Below are positions 6,543 through 13,744 of a DNA stretch of 23,870 nt, piece after piece. The translations under genes and the position numbers were made by a program. Each line of letters starts with the position of its first letter. Position 1 is the first letter of the stretch. The stretch comes from UBA6183 sp041302975 (GTDB lineage Bacteria > Bacteroidota > Bacteroidia > UKL13-3), in contig JBFYQC010000098.1 of the NCBI GenBank assembly GCA_041302975.1, positions 1 to 23,870 of the forward strand, in the 5' to 3' direction. The notes beneath the pieces were generated by a model, which did not search any database, was not told the origin of the DNA, and saw only the letters and a program-made list of their open reading frames with translations.

Positions 6543-9002
6543 TTAAAAACCTAGCCTAACTGTTAGGTAGAAGTTACGTCCCATGGCGCTTATACCGCTT
6601 GCAAAAAGGCGATAATGGGTGTCCAAAATATTCTCAACCCCGGTTTGAAAATTAATAGCAATTCCTCGTTTAAAAATACTGTATTGCAACTTGCTGTTTA
6701 GTGTATACCATGCAGGCAAACCGCTTGATGTGGCATATTGCAAATTGTCTTCTCCATTCAGGTTGTAATCAGTTAATTTTTTGGCACCACTAAACTGTGA
6801 GTAAACCTCAAACCTAAACCCTTTTAATTGCAACTGTGAGCCTACACGACCGTATGTTGGTGGAATATGGTCGAGTGGGGTAGTGGCATAGGTTTGTCTT
6901 ACACGTCCTTTAGTAAAGGTATACGCTCCATACAAACTCCAGTTTTCGGTCATGGTTATTATACCATCAACATGCCAACCCATAACAAAAGCTTCTTGTT
7001 TGTTGGCTAACCTATTTACTCTCGACATTTCGCCATCATACATCAAGCTATCCGAACCGTTTACCAGTGTAGGGGAAACAACAAAAGCATCGTACAATTG
7101 GGTGTAATAAATATTTGCGTTTAGTTTAATATGTTTGAGTATGGTGAGGTTTGTGCCAATTTCTGAAGTTAAACTTTGCTCTGGTTTTAGGTTATTATTG
7201 GGAACAATTACCGTTTTGGTTTTACTGTTGCTATCAAAAATCTTGCTTAAATCATCAATGTTTGGTGCATGAAAGGCGTTAGATACATTGGCATAAAAAC
7301 GCAGGTTTGAACGGTACAAATATATTATCCCAAGATTACCATTTATGGCTTGGTTGGTTTGCTTGATGGTTGGTGGTAAAAAGGCGTAAAAATTGAGGCT
7401 GTTACCTAAGTTACTATTTGTGTTGATGTATGAAAACCTAATGCCATCATTTAAAATAAACTTAGGATTGATTTCCCAATTATGACTAACAAATAAGCCG
7501 GCCATACTCATGTCACTTCCTCCTGCCGGGTAACGTGTGCTAAGCGCTTTACGTTGCTGTGTGTTGATATCGGTTTGATGTGCAGTTGAGCTTACGTTAT
7601 TATGTTGTACATCTATACCATATCTAATTTCATGTTTTTTAATGCGCTTAAAAATATCTATGTTCAAACTCACAACATCCACTTTTTCCTCACGGCTTCT
7701 TAACCAGATATCATTAAAATTTCTGTCGTGTCTGCTTTCGTTTATCAATTGATACGCAACAACTGTGTTTATTTTGTCAAACCAAGTGCGGCTTAAATTG
7801 TATTGCCAATTGTATGAAAGCAACAATCTTTTTTCAGGACCGTAATACCACTGTGCCGATTTAGGCAAACCATTACTAATGTCTGTTAGCCTATCGTAGC
7901 GTGGTACATTACTGGTGTTTGAGTATTGGAAATTGATAATGTGTTGTTGTTTATTAGATGCTTTAAAAAGTAGCTTTTGACTAAAGTCAATTTGCCTATA
8001 ATTACTTTCTTTTTGTTCGTAAACGTTAGGGTTATTAAGTATGATATCTTGGTTATTGATACGCTTAACAAAGATGGGGCGTAAACCTATATTTTCCCAT
8101 TCAGCATCCCTGTTTTTTCCTTGTACCACATTGCCAAAATTACTATGGGTAAAAGCAGTTAATGATGCCCATTTTTTACCGCCAATATTTGCATTATAAT
8201 GGTAAGTAACTTCATTGTTTGATGACGAGTAGCGGCTGTATAACTCGTTACGTAAATAAATGTTTTTTGAACCGGTATTCAGTTCCGGATTTCTTGTTAT
8301 AAAGTTCACTACACCACCAAGGGCGTCACTTCCATAAATAACGCTACCTGAGCCGTACAACACCTCTACTTTTTCAAGTAAATTTTGATCAATACGAATT
8401 ACATTATGTAAATGCCCCGAACGAAAAATGGCATTGTTTAGCCTTACACCATCAACCACCAATACCACACGATTGGCTTCAAATCCTCTTAATATAGGAC
8501 TACCGCCACCTTGCTGGCTTTTTTGAATGTATACATTGCTTTGGTTCATCAACAAATCGGCCGTGTTTTGTTGATTCGCGAAGGAGAGTTGTTGCCTATT
8601 GATGGTCTCTATTTGTCGTGCAATATCTTTTGCTTTTTCGTTGATACGATTGGCACTGATAATGGCTTCCTCAAGCTGTGGTGTACTGTTGGTAAGGTAT
8701 AGTTTATAGTTGTTTAGAATAACCTGATATGTAGAATAAGATACTGTTCCGATGGACTGGTGTGAAATGGTAAATGTAGCCAACTGTTTGATGGCATCCT
8801 CTTCAATTTGGCAAATACCTTTATGGTTGGTAATGGCTAAATGTTTGTTTTTAGCCGGTGTTTTATCATTTATCCACTCTTGGGTAACTGAAGCTCCTAC
8901 TAGAGGTTGCGTAGTTAATTTATCAAACAATTGAAGTTCGAATTGAGCTAAAGCACGAGAGGTGATTGTAACCAAAAGAAAGCAATAAAAAAGCCTATTC
9001 AT
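6543..9002 (-). CDS. TonB-dependent outer-membrane receptor, heme/hemoglobin-receptor-like
   Basis: An outer-membrane transporter that takes up a scarce ligand using energy from TonB. The 819-residue product has a signal peptide ending near ALA-Q at residues 18-20. A carboxypeptidase-regulatory-like domain follows at about 21-110, then a plug domain at about 115-235. In the plug, PILRGFEANRVVLVVDGVRLN, FRSGHLHNVIRID and VEVLYGSGSVIYGSDALGGVVNF are typical of the hemoglobin/transferrin/lactoferrin receptor group. The beta-barrel ends in the expected terminal Phe (TVRLGF). It starts 39 bp after the DUF983 gene at the end of the oxidase cluster. Its start codon lies inside a terminator-like hairpin. 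The ligand is not known; heme, iron complexes or copper are possible, and the family resemblance favours heme. Confidence 0.85.
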   Translation of the reverse strand: MNRLFYCFLLVTITSRALAQFELQLFDKLTTQPLVGASVTQEWINDKTPAKNKHLAITNHKGICQIEEDAIKQLATFTISHQSIGTVSYSTYQVILNNYKLYLTNSTPQLEEAIISANRINEKAKDIARQIETINRQQLSFANQQNTADLLMNQSNVYIQKSQQGGGSPILRGFEANRVVLVVDGVRLNNAIFRSGHLHNVIRIDQNLLEKVEVLYGSGSVIYGSDALGGVVNFITRNPELNTGSKNIYLRNELYSRYSSSNNEVTYHYNANIGGKKWASLTAFTHSNFGNVVQGKNRDAEWENIGLRPIFVKRINNQDIILNNPNVYEQKESNYRQIDFSQKLLFKASNKQQHIINFQYSNTSNVPRYDRLTDISNGLPKSAQWYYGPEKRLLLSYNWQYNLSRTWFDKINTVVAYQLINESRHDRNFNDIWLRSREEKVDVVSLNIDIFKRIKKHEIRYGIDVQHNNVSSTAHQTDINTQQRKALSTRYPAGGSDMSMAGLFVSHNWEINPKFILNDGIRFSYINTNSNLGNSLNFYAFLPPTIKQTNQAINGNLGIIYLYRSNLRFYANVSNAFHAPNIDDLSKIFDSNSKTKTVIVPNNNLKPEQSLTSEIGTNLTILKHIKLNANIYYTQLYDAFVVSPTLVNGSDSLMYDGEMSRVNRLANKQEAFVMGWHVDGIITMTENWSLYGAYTFTKGRVRQTYATTPLDHIPPTYGRVGSQLQLKGFRFEVYSQFSGAKKLTDYNLNGEDNLQYATSSGLPAWYTLNSKLQYSIFKRGIAINFQTGVENILDTHYRLFASGISAMGRNFYLTVRLGF

Positions 9003-9023
9003 ACCGAGGTAAAAATAGGCTTT
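8990..9023 (-). terminator. terminator-like hairpin spanning the TonB receptor start codon
   Basis: AAAGCCTATT (8990-8999) pairs perfectly with AATAGGCTTT (9014-9023) around a 14-base loop. On the minus strand the stem is followed directly by a run of six T. It is the only terminator-like structure after the DUF983 gene. The ATG of the receptor (9000-9002) is the 3' end of the loop, and the T-run is part of receptor codons 4-6. The element can therefore end the oxidase transcript, or control receptor expression, or both. Confidence 0.6.
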
Positions 9024-9041
9024 AAATTTTATTTACTGTTA

Positions 9042-9440
9042 TTAGTTTTTAACGTAATTTTTATCAAAACGAAGTGGTGAAAATAGGTGAATCATCAGCA
9101 TACGTGAATATCTGAAAACCCAAGGCAGGGTAATCAATACAATACCGATTATACTTACCACATAAACCCAAAACTCAGGATCGTGGAAGCCTAGCCATAA
9201 AATGCCTAAAGTAACCAACATTAAACCTGTTGTTAGTGCGTAACTAACGTACATGGCTCCCCAAAAAAAACCTGGTTCAATTTCAAACCTCAACTCGCAA
9301 ACAGGGCATGTTTCGTTCATATTCATAAAACCTTTAAGATTTGTTGATTTTGTGATGAATAAATCGCCTGATTGGCATCTGGGGCATTTACATTGAAGCA
9401 TCGCTAGACCTTTACTTTCAACGAATTTATTTTTAGGCAT
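9042..9440 (-). CDS. DUF983 membrane protein with N-terminal zinc ribbon
   Basis: A 132-residue protein of the DUF983 family. The N-terminal part has two Cys pairs, CPRC at residues 19-22 and CPVC at 45-48, in a zinc-ribbon-like layout with GDLFITKSTNLKGFM between them. A conserved RFEIEPGFFWGAMYVSYAL segment leads into two or three membrane helices (about 60-83 and 90-112). Family members often lie beside cytochrome oxidase genes, but the molecular role is unknown. Here it follows the CPMC protein after 11 bp and so is probably cotranscribed with it. A part in metal or cofactor handling for the oxidase is inference. Confidence 0.85.
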   Translation of the reverse strand: MPKNKFVESKGLAMLQCKCPRCQSGDLFITKSTNLKGFMNMNETCPVCELRFEIEPGFFWGAMYVSYALTTGLMLVTLGILWLGFHDPEFWVYVVSIIGIVLITLPWVFRYSRMLMIHLFSPLRFDKNYVKN

Positions 9441-9451
9441 GATAATTAACT

Positions 9452-9700
9452 TTATAGTTGTGTGTTTGTATTCTTCTTGGCCTTGTAATTACGATACCAA
9501 ATAACACCAAAAACAGATGCTACCATATATGGTAAAGCCAATAAATAGAGTATTCCACTGTTAAGCGTGTTCCCTACTTGTGAGCCGTTTTTACGAGCTT
9601 CCTCCAATGATGTTTTACACATGGGGCAACCTTGAGCAAAAACTTCAAAGTTTAAGGTAATGAGTAGTGCAACGATTAATAGTGGTGCTACTTTTTTCAT
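9452..9700 (-). CDS. small membrane protein with CPMC motif, function unknown
   Basis: An 82-residue protein starting MKKVAPLLIVALLITLNFEV. The signal peptide ends near FAQ (residues 21-23) and leaves a CPMC motif (C25, C28) right at the mature N-terminus. A helical stretch TSLEEARKNGSQVGNTLN and one membrane helix follow (about 49-70, GILYLLALPYMVASVFGVIWY), then a basic tail. The predicted layout places the Cys pair in the periplasm, tethered to the inner membrane. An ATG five codons upstream (9715) is in frame but overlaps a promoter box, so 9700 is preferred. It lies among SCO, DUF420 and DUF983 genes of the oxidase cluster. A copper or thiol role is plausible but not shown. I do not recognise a named family. 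Confidence 0.8.
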   Translation of the reverse strand: MKKVAPLLIVALLITLNFEVFAQGCPMCKTSLEEARKNGSQVGNTLNSGILYLLALPYMVASVFGVIWYRNYKAKKNTNTQL

Positions 9701-9712
9701 GATTTTATTGTA

Positions 9713-9720
9713 CAAAGTTA
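9713..9720 (-). promoter_or_regulatory. -7 box before the CPMC protein gene
   Basis: TAACTTTG on the minus strand matches TAnnTTTG, 12 bases before the ATG at 9700. At the usual 19-base spacing the -33 region would fall at 9740-9743, which is not TTTG but lies inside a palindrome (9739-9753). This suggests a regulated internal promoter for the CPMC and DUF983 genes. Confidence 0.45.
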
Positions 9721-9738
9721 ATATTCAAAAACAAACAT

Positions 9739-9753
9739 TGAATATGATATTCA
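9739..9753. promoter_or_regulatory. palindrome TGAATAT-G-ATATTCA (possible operator)
   Basis: Two perfect 7-bp half sites around a single base lie 5 bp after the stop codon of the DUF420 gene. A further copy of the half site, ATATTCA, lies at 9721-9727, between the palindrome and the ATG. The palindrome covers the place expected for the -33 element of the CPMC promoter. Confidence 0.4.
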
Positions 9754-9758
9754 TCATT

Positions 9759-10307
9759 CTAAAATGCGTAATAAGGAGAAATCATTAAATATACTACTAC
9801 ACCACTTACTGTAACAAAAAGCCAAATAGGGTAGGCAAAACGCACCAGTTTTTTGTGGGTAATAACATTCATTTTTAAACCATAATAAAACGAAAGTAAA
9901 ATTAAGGGTAATACCAAAGCCGCAAGAATAATATGTGGAATTAGTACGGCATAATAAAGACCTTTCAAACCATTATCCGGATATAAAGTGTTGTCGACAA
10001 AATAATGGAACAACACATAAGATACCAGAAATATACTTGATAAAATAAAGGTAATAATGTTGGTTGTTTTGTGTGCTGCAATATTTTTTTGCTTGATAAA
10101 GTATAACGATATCAATAGCAACCCACTGCACGTAGCATTAATTATTGCATTTAGCTTAGGTAAAAAGTATACAAAATCTGGTGTTGTATCGGGCCTAGGT
10201 ATTAGTTTTCTGTTAAGTATTACCACTGCTGCAAATACCACAACGGATAAGGTCATTACTATCCTAAAATAAATTTTATCTTGGTTATTGTTTGTTACTG
10301 TATTCAT
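9759..10307 (-). CDS. DUF420 membrane protein (oxidase-linked)
   Basis: A 182-residue integral membrane protein of the DUF420 family, which is repeatedly found beside SCO and cytochrome oxidase genes. It has about five membrane helices: IVMTLSVVVFAAVVILN, LNAIINATCSGLLLISLYFI, IITFILSSIFLVSYVLFHYF, AVLIPHIILAALVLPLILLSFYYGL and PIWLFVTVSGVVVYLMIS. It retains the family His residues in VLFHYFVD, PHIILA and THKKLVRFAYPIWL. The start codon overlaps the end of the SCO gene by 23 bp, a sign of coupled translation. Its function is not established; the helix-borne His residues make a heme or copper role possible. Confidence 0.85.
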   Translation of the reverse strand: MNTVTNNNQDKIYFRIVMTLSVVVFAAVVILNRKLIPRPDTTPDFVYFLPKLNAIINATCSGLLLISLYFIKQKNIAAHKTTNIITFILSSIFLVSYVLFHYFVDNTLYPDNGLKGLYYAVLIPHIILAALVLPLILLSFYYGLKMNVITHKKLVRFAYPIWLFVTVSGVVVYLMISPYYAF

Positions 10308-10986
10308 ATAAAAGTACTTTAATTTCTCCTTGTAAGCGTTTCATCTCCGAGTCGTCTAAGGCATCATACATGCCACGTATGCGGTTTTGCTTGTCTATTA
10401 ATAATAACTGTTGAGAGTGGTCAATTGTTCTGTCTTCAATTGAAACTGGTAACAAAAAGCCTCTACCAATGTTAAATATATGTTCTTTACCTGCTGTTGT
10501 AAAAAACCAATTGTCACCAGTTATTTTGAACCTTTCAGCATAAGCTTTTAGTACGGGTACAGAATCGTTCTCAGGGTCAACAGTAAACGAAATAAATTTT
10601 ACAGGGGTTTCTGTCATTTGCATACCTTTTTCTTCGGCAAGTTTTCTGTTTTTGTAGGCCAATTCTTGCATCTCGTCATATACTAATTTCACCCTTCTAT
10701 TCATACTTGGGCAAACATCTTCACAGGTAGCAAAAAAGAAGTTGGCCACATAAATGCCATCATTTAGATTGGCTTGAGAGATACTGTCACCATGTTGATT
10801 TACCACTTTAAAATTGGGTATTTGATAGTAAATAGTGTCTTTATTGTTGCCTTCAGGTGGAATTTTCTCCCCAAAAATCGGGAGTGTTGCATACCGCTGT
10901 TTGCCGGTGTTTAACATGTAAAATATAATTACGGGTAATGATAGAATGGCAATACCTAGGAAGAAATGTTTCCTTTTCATATTCAA
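10285..10986 (-). CDS. SCO1/SenC-family copper chaperone
   Basis: SCO proteins are membrane-tethered thioredoxin-fold proteins that help load or reduce the CuA centre of cytochrome oxidase subunit II. The 233-residue product has an N-terminal anchor helix (about residues 8-26). The copper site is complete: C88 and C92 in FFATCEDVCPSM and H190 in TIDHSQQLLLID. The FISFTVDPENDSVPVLKAYAERF segment is typical of the family. The start may be the ATG at 10986 or the one two codons later. It follows subunit IV after 76 bp, with a strong hairpin in the gap, and overlaps the DUF420 gene by 23 bp. Confidence 0.93.
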   Translation of the reverse strand: MNMKRKHFFLGIAILSLPVIIFYMLNTGKQRYATLPIFGEKIPPEGNNKDTIYYQIPNFKVVNQHGDSISQANLNDGIYVANFFFATCEDVCPSMNRRVKLVYDEMQELAYKNRKLAEEKGMQMTETPVKFISFTVDPENDSVPVLKAYAERFKITGDNWFFTTAGKEHIFNIGRGFLLPVSIEDRTIDHSQQLLLIDKQNRIRGMYDALDDSEMKRLQGEIKVLLYEYSNKQ

Positions 10987-11006
10987 TTTGATTTTTTATT
11001 ACGCAA

Positions 11007-11036
11007 CAAGAGGTAGTGTTTTGGCACTACCTCTTG
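11007..11036 (-). terminator. perfect 12-bp hairpin between subunit IV and SCO genes
   Basis: CAAGAGGTAGTG (11007-11018) pairs with CACTACCTCTTG (11025-11036) around a 6-base loop, 26 bp after the subunit IV stop codon. The minus-strand tail is only weakly T-rich (TTGCGTAATAAAAAA). Partial termination or mRNA 3'-end protection of the structural genes is therefore more likely than a full stop. Confidence 0.55.
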
Positions 11037-11062
11037 ATTAAGTTTATCTTTAAAAATAATTT

Positions 11063-11443
11063 TTAGTGAGCATGTTTGTCGTCTACTTGTTCTGTGGCTG
11101 GTTTTGCTACTGAATCTTTGTTCACGTGGTCATCAACATATTTTGCTTCTGTAACCATTAGCGTGATTAAGTATACAACTAATATCATTGGTAACACGAT
11201 CATCCAAGCTAAAAATTTACGTTCAAATTTCATGTGCATGAAAATTGAAACGATAAAGAATGCTTTAACTACACCAAGGATAATAAATACCCAATTTCTA
11301 AACATGCTTGGACTTAAAACAAAGTAAAGAGCAATATCAACTAAAGTAAATGCTAAAAGTATCCAAAATGTTTTCCAAATTTGGGCTTTCATATCTGAAG
11401 GTGATTCTGTATGCTCTAGGTGTTCTGCTGTATGTGCTGACAT
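11063..11443 (-). CDS. cytochrome c oxidase subunit IV family protein
   Basis: A 126-residue small subunit of the prokaryotic COX4 family, thought to stabilise the oxidase. Three membrane helices are visible (about 26-44, 51-70 and 77-97), with the diagnostic VKAFFIVSIFMHMKFERK in the second and the loop after it. Both tails are rich in His and acidic residues (MSAHTAEHLEHTE at the start, DDKHAH at the end). It follows the second subunit III gene after 49 bp. Confidence 0.9.
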   Translation of the reverse strand: MSAHTAEHLEHTESPSDMKAQIWKTFWILLAFTLVDIALYFVLSPSMFRNWVFIILGVVKAFFIVSIFMHMKFERKFLAWMIVLPMILVVYLITLMVTEAKYVDDHVNKDSVAKPATEQVDDKHAH

Positions 11444-11492
11444 AATACTATATTTTTTGAATTTATATCGGTTAGTAAAAAGAGTTAATTAA

Positions 11493-12206
11493 TTAGATAA
11501 GGTAATAGAAAGTAAATACGAATACCCAAACTAAATCCACGAAATGCCAGTATAAACCAACTTTTTCAACCATTTCGTAGTGACCACGTTTTTCGAATGT
11601 ACCGTTCATGGTTTGTAATAGGACAACTATGTTTAAAACCACGCCACTAAAAACGTGCACTCCATGGAAACCAGTTACAATAAAGAATAAATCGGCAAAA
11701 GCTACAGGGCCATATTCGTTTTGAAATAAGTTTGCACCGGCAATTACAGTTCCATCTGCTAATGTTTTCGGATTTGCACCATGAATAAAGTGTGCCCATT
11801 CCCAAGCTTGACAACCAAGGAATGCAGCACCACCAATAATGGTTAAAATCATGTATTTTACTACTTCGTTTTTTGCCATGCGATGACCAGCTTCAACAGC
11901 CAATACCATAGTTACCGAAGAGAAAATTAAAATGAACGTCATTAAACTAACGAACATTAATGGTAAGTGAGCATCAGTAAAAGGGAAGTGGTTAAATACC
12001 ATATCAGGCGAAGGCCAAGGCGTTTCCACGTTACCTGAAAAACTGTAACGGACGAAACCGTATGAAACGAGTAGCGATGAGAATGTAAATGCATCAGATA
12101 GCAAGAAGATCCACATCATTAATTTACCATAGCTAATGCTAAATGGAGACTTTCCGCCTCCCCATTGTGTTTTAGTGTCTGTTGTTAAAGTAGCTGAGTT
12201 TGCCAT
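11493..12206 (-). CDS. cytochrome c oxidase subunit III, second copy
   Basis: A 237-residue heme-copper oxidase subunit III. It begins with a soluble stretch (to about residue 25) and then KLMMWIFLLSDAFTFSSLLVSYGFVRY, the typical first helix. Further helices follow, with LAVEAGHRMAK, CQAWEWAHFIHGA, FFIVTGFHGVHVFSGVVLN and the C-terminal VGLYWHFVDLVWVFVFTFYYLI. The WHFVDxVW ending and FHGxHV motif are family signatures. It lies 31 bp after the shorter paralogue. Tandem subunit III genes are common in Bacteroidota oxidase clusters, and the two copies are clearly different in sequence. Confidence 0.93.
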   Translation of the reverse strand: MANSATLTTDTKTQWGGGKSPFSISYGKLMMWIFLLSDAFTFSSLLVSYGFVRYSFSGNVETPWPSPDMVFNHFPFTDAHLPLMFVSLMTFILIFSSVTMVLAVEAGHRMAKNEVVKYMILTIIGGAAFLGCQAWEWAHFIHGANPKTLADGTVIAGANLFQNEYGPVAFADLFFIVTGFHGVHVFSGVVLNIVVLLQTMNGTFEKRGHYEMVEKVGLYWHFVDLVWVFVFTFYYLI

Positions 12207-12237
12207 ATATTGTGATGTTCTGTTATTTTTAATAATA

Positions 12238-12819
12238 TTATCTATTCAACAATAAGAAAAAGTAAAGATAAATCCATGCCGCACCTAAAAAGTGCCAATA
12301 TGTTACGCATAGGTTTAAAGTTAATATATTCTTTTTGTGTATGTTTGAATTTAAAGCTTTTCCAATTACCACTAATAAAAAGATCATTCCTCCTACCATG
12401 TGTGCTAAATGAACACCTGATATTACGTAAAAGAACGATTCTGAGGGGTTACCAACAAAATGAACGTTATTAGCAACAAGTGCTTTCCAGCCTAGCCATT
12501 GGCTAATGCAGAATGCAACTCCCAACAATAAAGTTACCAATAATGAAATTTTGACCTGGCCCAAATCATCGCGTTTTGCAGCACGGTATGCCCATTGTAT
12601 GGCAGCACTGCTTAAAACTACAATAACGGTGCTGTAAGCAAATAGGGAAGGGATATCAAATAACAACCAATTGCCTTCACCTCTGCGCACAATATATGCA
12701 CTAGTAAAGCTGGCAAAAAGCATTACACTTGCTACAATTAATAACCAAACAACAAACTTGGTTGGGTTAATTATCGGAGGTGTGTCGTTTAAATTTTGTT
12801 GTTTAACTGTTGCCATCAT
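12238..12819 (-). CDS. cytochrome c oxidase subunit III, first (short) copy
   Basis: A 193-residue subunit III-type protein with five membrane helices, lacking the first two helices of the mitochondrial form. Recognisable parts are KFVVWLLIVASVMLFASFTSAYIVRR, the FFYVISGVHLAHMVGGMIFL segment with the GxHxxH pattern, and the C-terminal TYWHFLGAAWIYLYFFLLL. It starts 5 bp after the ctaB stop codon; the first two codons are both ATG. Two different subunit III proteins may both join the complex, or one may act in assembly; the sequence does not decide. Confidence 0.92.
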   Translation of the reverse strand: MMATVKQQNLNDTPPIINPTKFVVWLLIVASVMLFASFTSAYIVRRGEGNWLLFDIPSLFAYSTVIVVLSSAAIQWAYRAAKRDDLGQVKISLLVTLLLGVAFCISQWLGWKALVANNVHFVGNPSESFFYVISGVHLAHMVGGMIFLLVVIGKALNSNIHKKNILTLNLCVTYWHFLGAAWIYLYFFLLLNR

Positions 12820-12824
12820 ATTTG

Positions 12825-13724
12825 TTATATTTTATCAAATAAGTATGCGAATTGTACCAAAGGCAAGTATAAGAATGATGCGAACATCAAGCGCTTTGCA
12901 TCTTTGTTTTCGCAGGTAATATATAGTCTAAACGCAAAGTAACTTAACATTAAACCACCTGCAATTGATATGATACCAGAAATTAATCCTGTAAAACCTT
13001 CAAATGTTGGCATCAAACCAATTGGTAATAAACAAATAGTAAAAGCCAAGGTGATTAATGCTGATTTTTTATCTTTTGCGTAAGTTGGCAGCATTTTAAA
13101 ACCTGCTCGTTTGTAGTCATCATCTAAAATCCATGCGATACTCCAAAAGTGTGGAAATTGCCAAAAGAATTGAACGCTGAATAAAATCAAAGCCTCGTAG
13201 GTTAAAGCGCTACTGAAAGCTGTATACCCAATTAGCACAGGTAATGCTCCTGGAAAAGCACCTATAAAAACTGAAATAGGGGAGATACGTTTCATTGGTG
13301 TGTAGATGAATGCATACAATACCAATGACAATGCCGCAATACCACCAGATAACGGATTTAGGAAATAGCCAATTAATAACACCCCTGCAATTCCCATTAG
13401 TGCGCTCGCTATGCCAGCTTCGGTTGCACTCATTCGGTTTGTTGCCACCGGACGGTTGGCTGTACGCACCATTAATTTATCAAAGTTTTTTTCTATAATT
13501 TGGTTGATTCCGTTTGATGAGCCGGTAACCAATGTACCTCCAACAATAAGTATAAACATATCAAACCAAATAATACCTTGGTTGAATGCAGCAGTGGCAT
13601 AAGTAATTGCTGCCGATAATACCACCAAAAAGGTTAAACGTGTTTTAACCAATTGGTTGTAGTCGGTTACTTTTTGCTTAAAGCTACTAACTGCGATGAC
13701 TTGATGTTGGCTTATGTTTTCCAA
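12825..13724 (-). CDS. ctaB: protoheme IX farnesyltransferase (heme O synthase)
   Basis: An inner-membrane prenyltransferase of the UbiA superfamily that attaches a farnesyl group to heme B to make heme O. The two metal-diphosphate motifs are seen as NGINQIIEKNFDKLMVRTANRP and DDDYKRAGFKMLP. Between them lies the YTPMKRISPISVFIGAFPGALPVLIGY signature. About nine membrane helices are predicted. The open frame reaches an ATG at 13808, but that start overlaps ctaA by 64 bp and adds 28 residues unlike the family. No other ATG occurs before the conserved core. A TTG at 13724, 20 bp after the ctaA stop, gives a normal 299-residue protein and is chosen here. Confidence 0.88.
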   Translation of the reverse strand: MENISQHQVIAVSSFKQKVTDYNQLVKTRLTFLVVLSAAITYATAAFNQGIIWFDMFILIVGGTLVTGSSNGINQIIEKNFDKLMVRTANRPVATNRMSATEAGIASALMGIAGVLLIGYFLNPLSGGIAALSLVLYAFIYTPMKRISPISVFIGAFPGALPVLIGYTAFSSALTYEALILFSVQFFWQFPHFWSIAWILDDDYKRAGFKMLPTYAKDKKSALITLAFTICLLPIGLMPTFEGFTGLISGIISIAGGLMLSYFAFRLYITCENKDAKRLMFASFLYLPLVQFAYLFDKI

Positions 13725-13744
13725 TTTTTTGTTTGTTATGCTTT

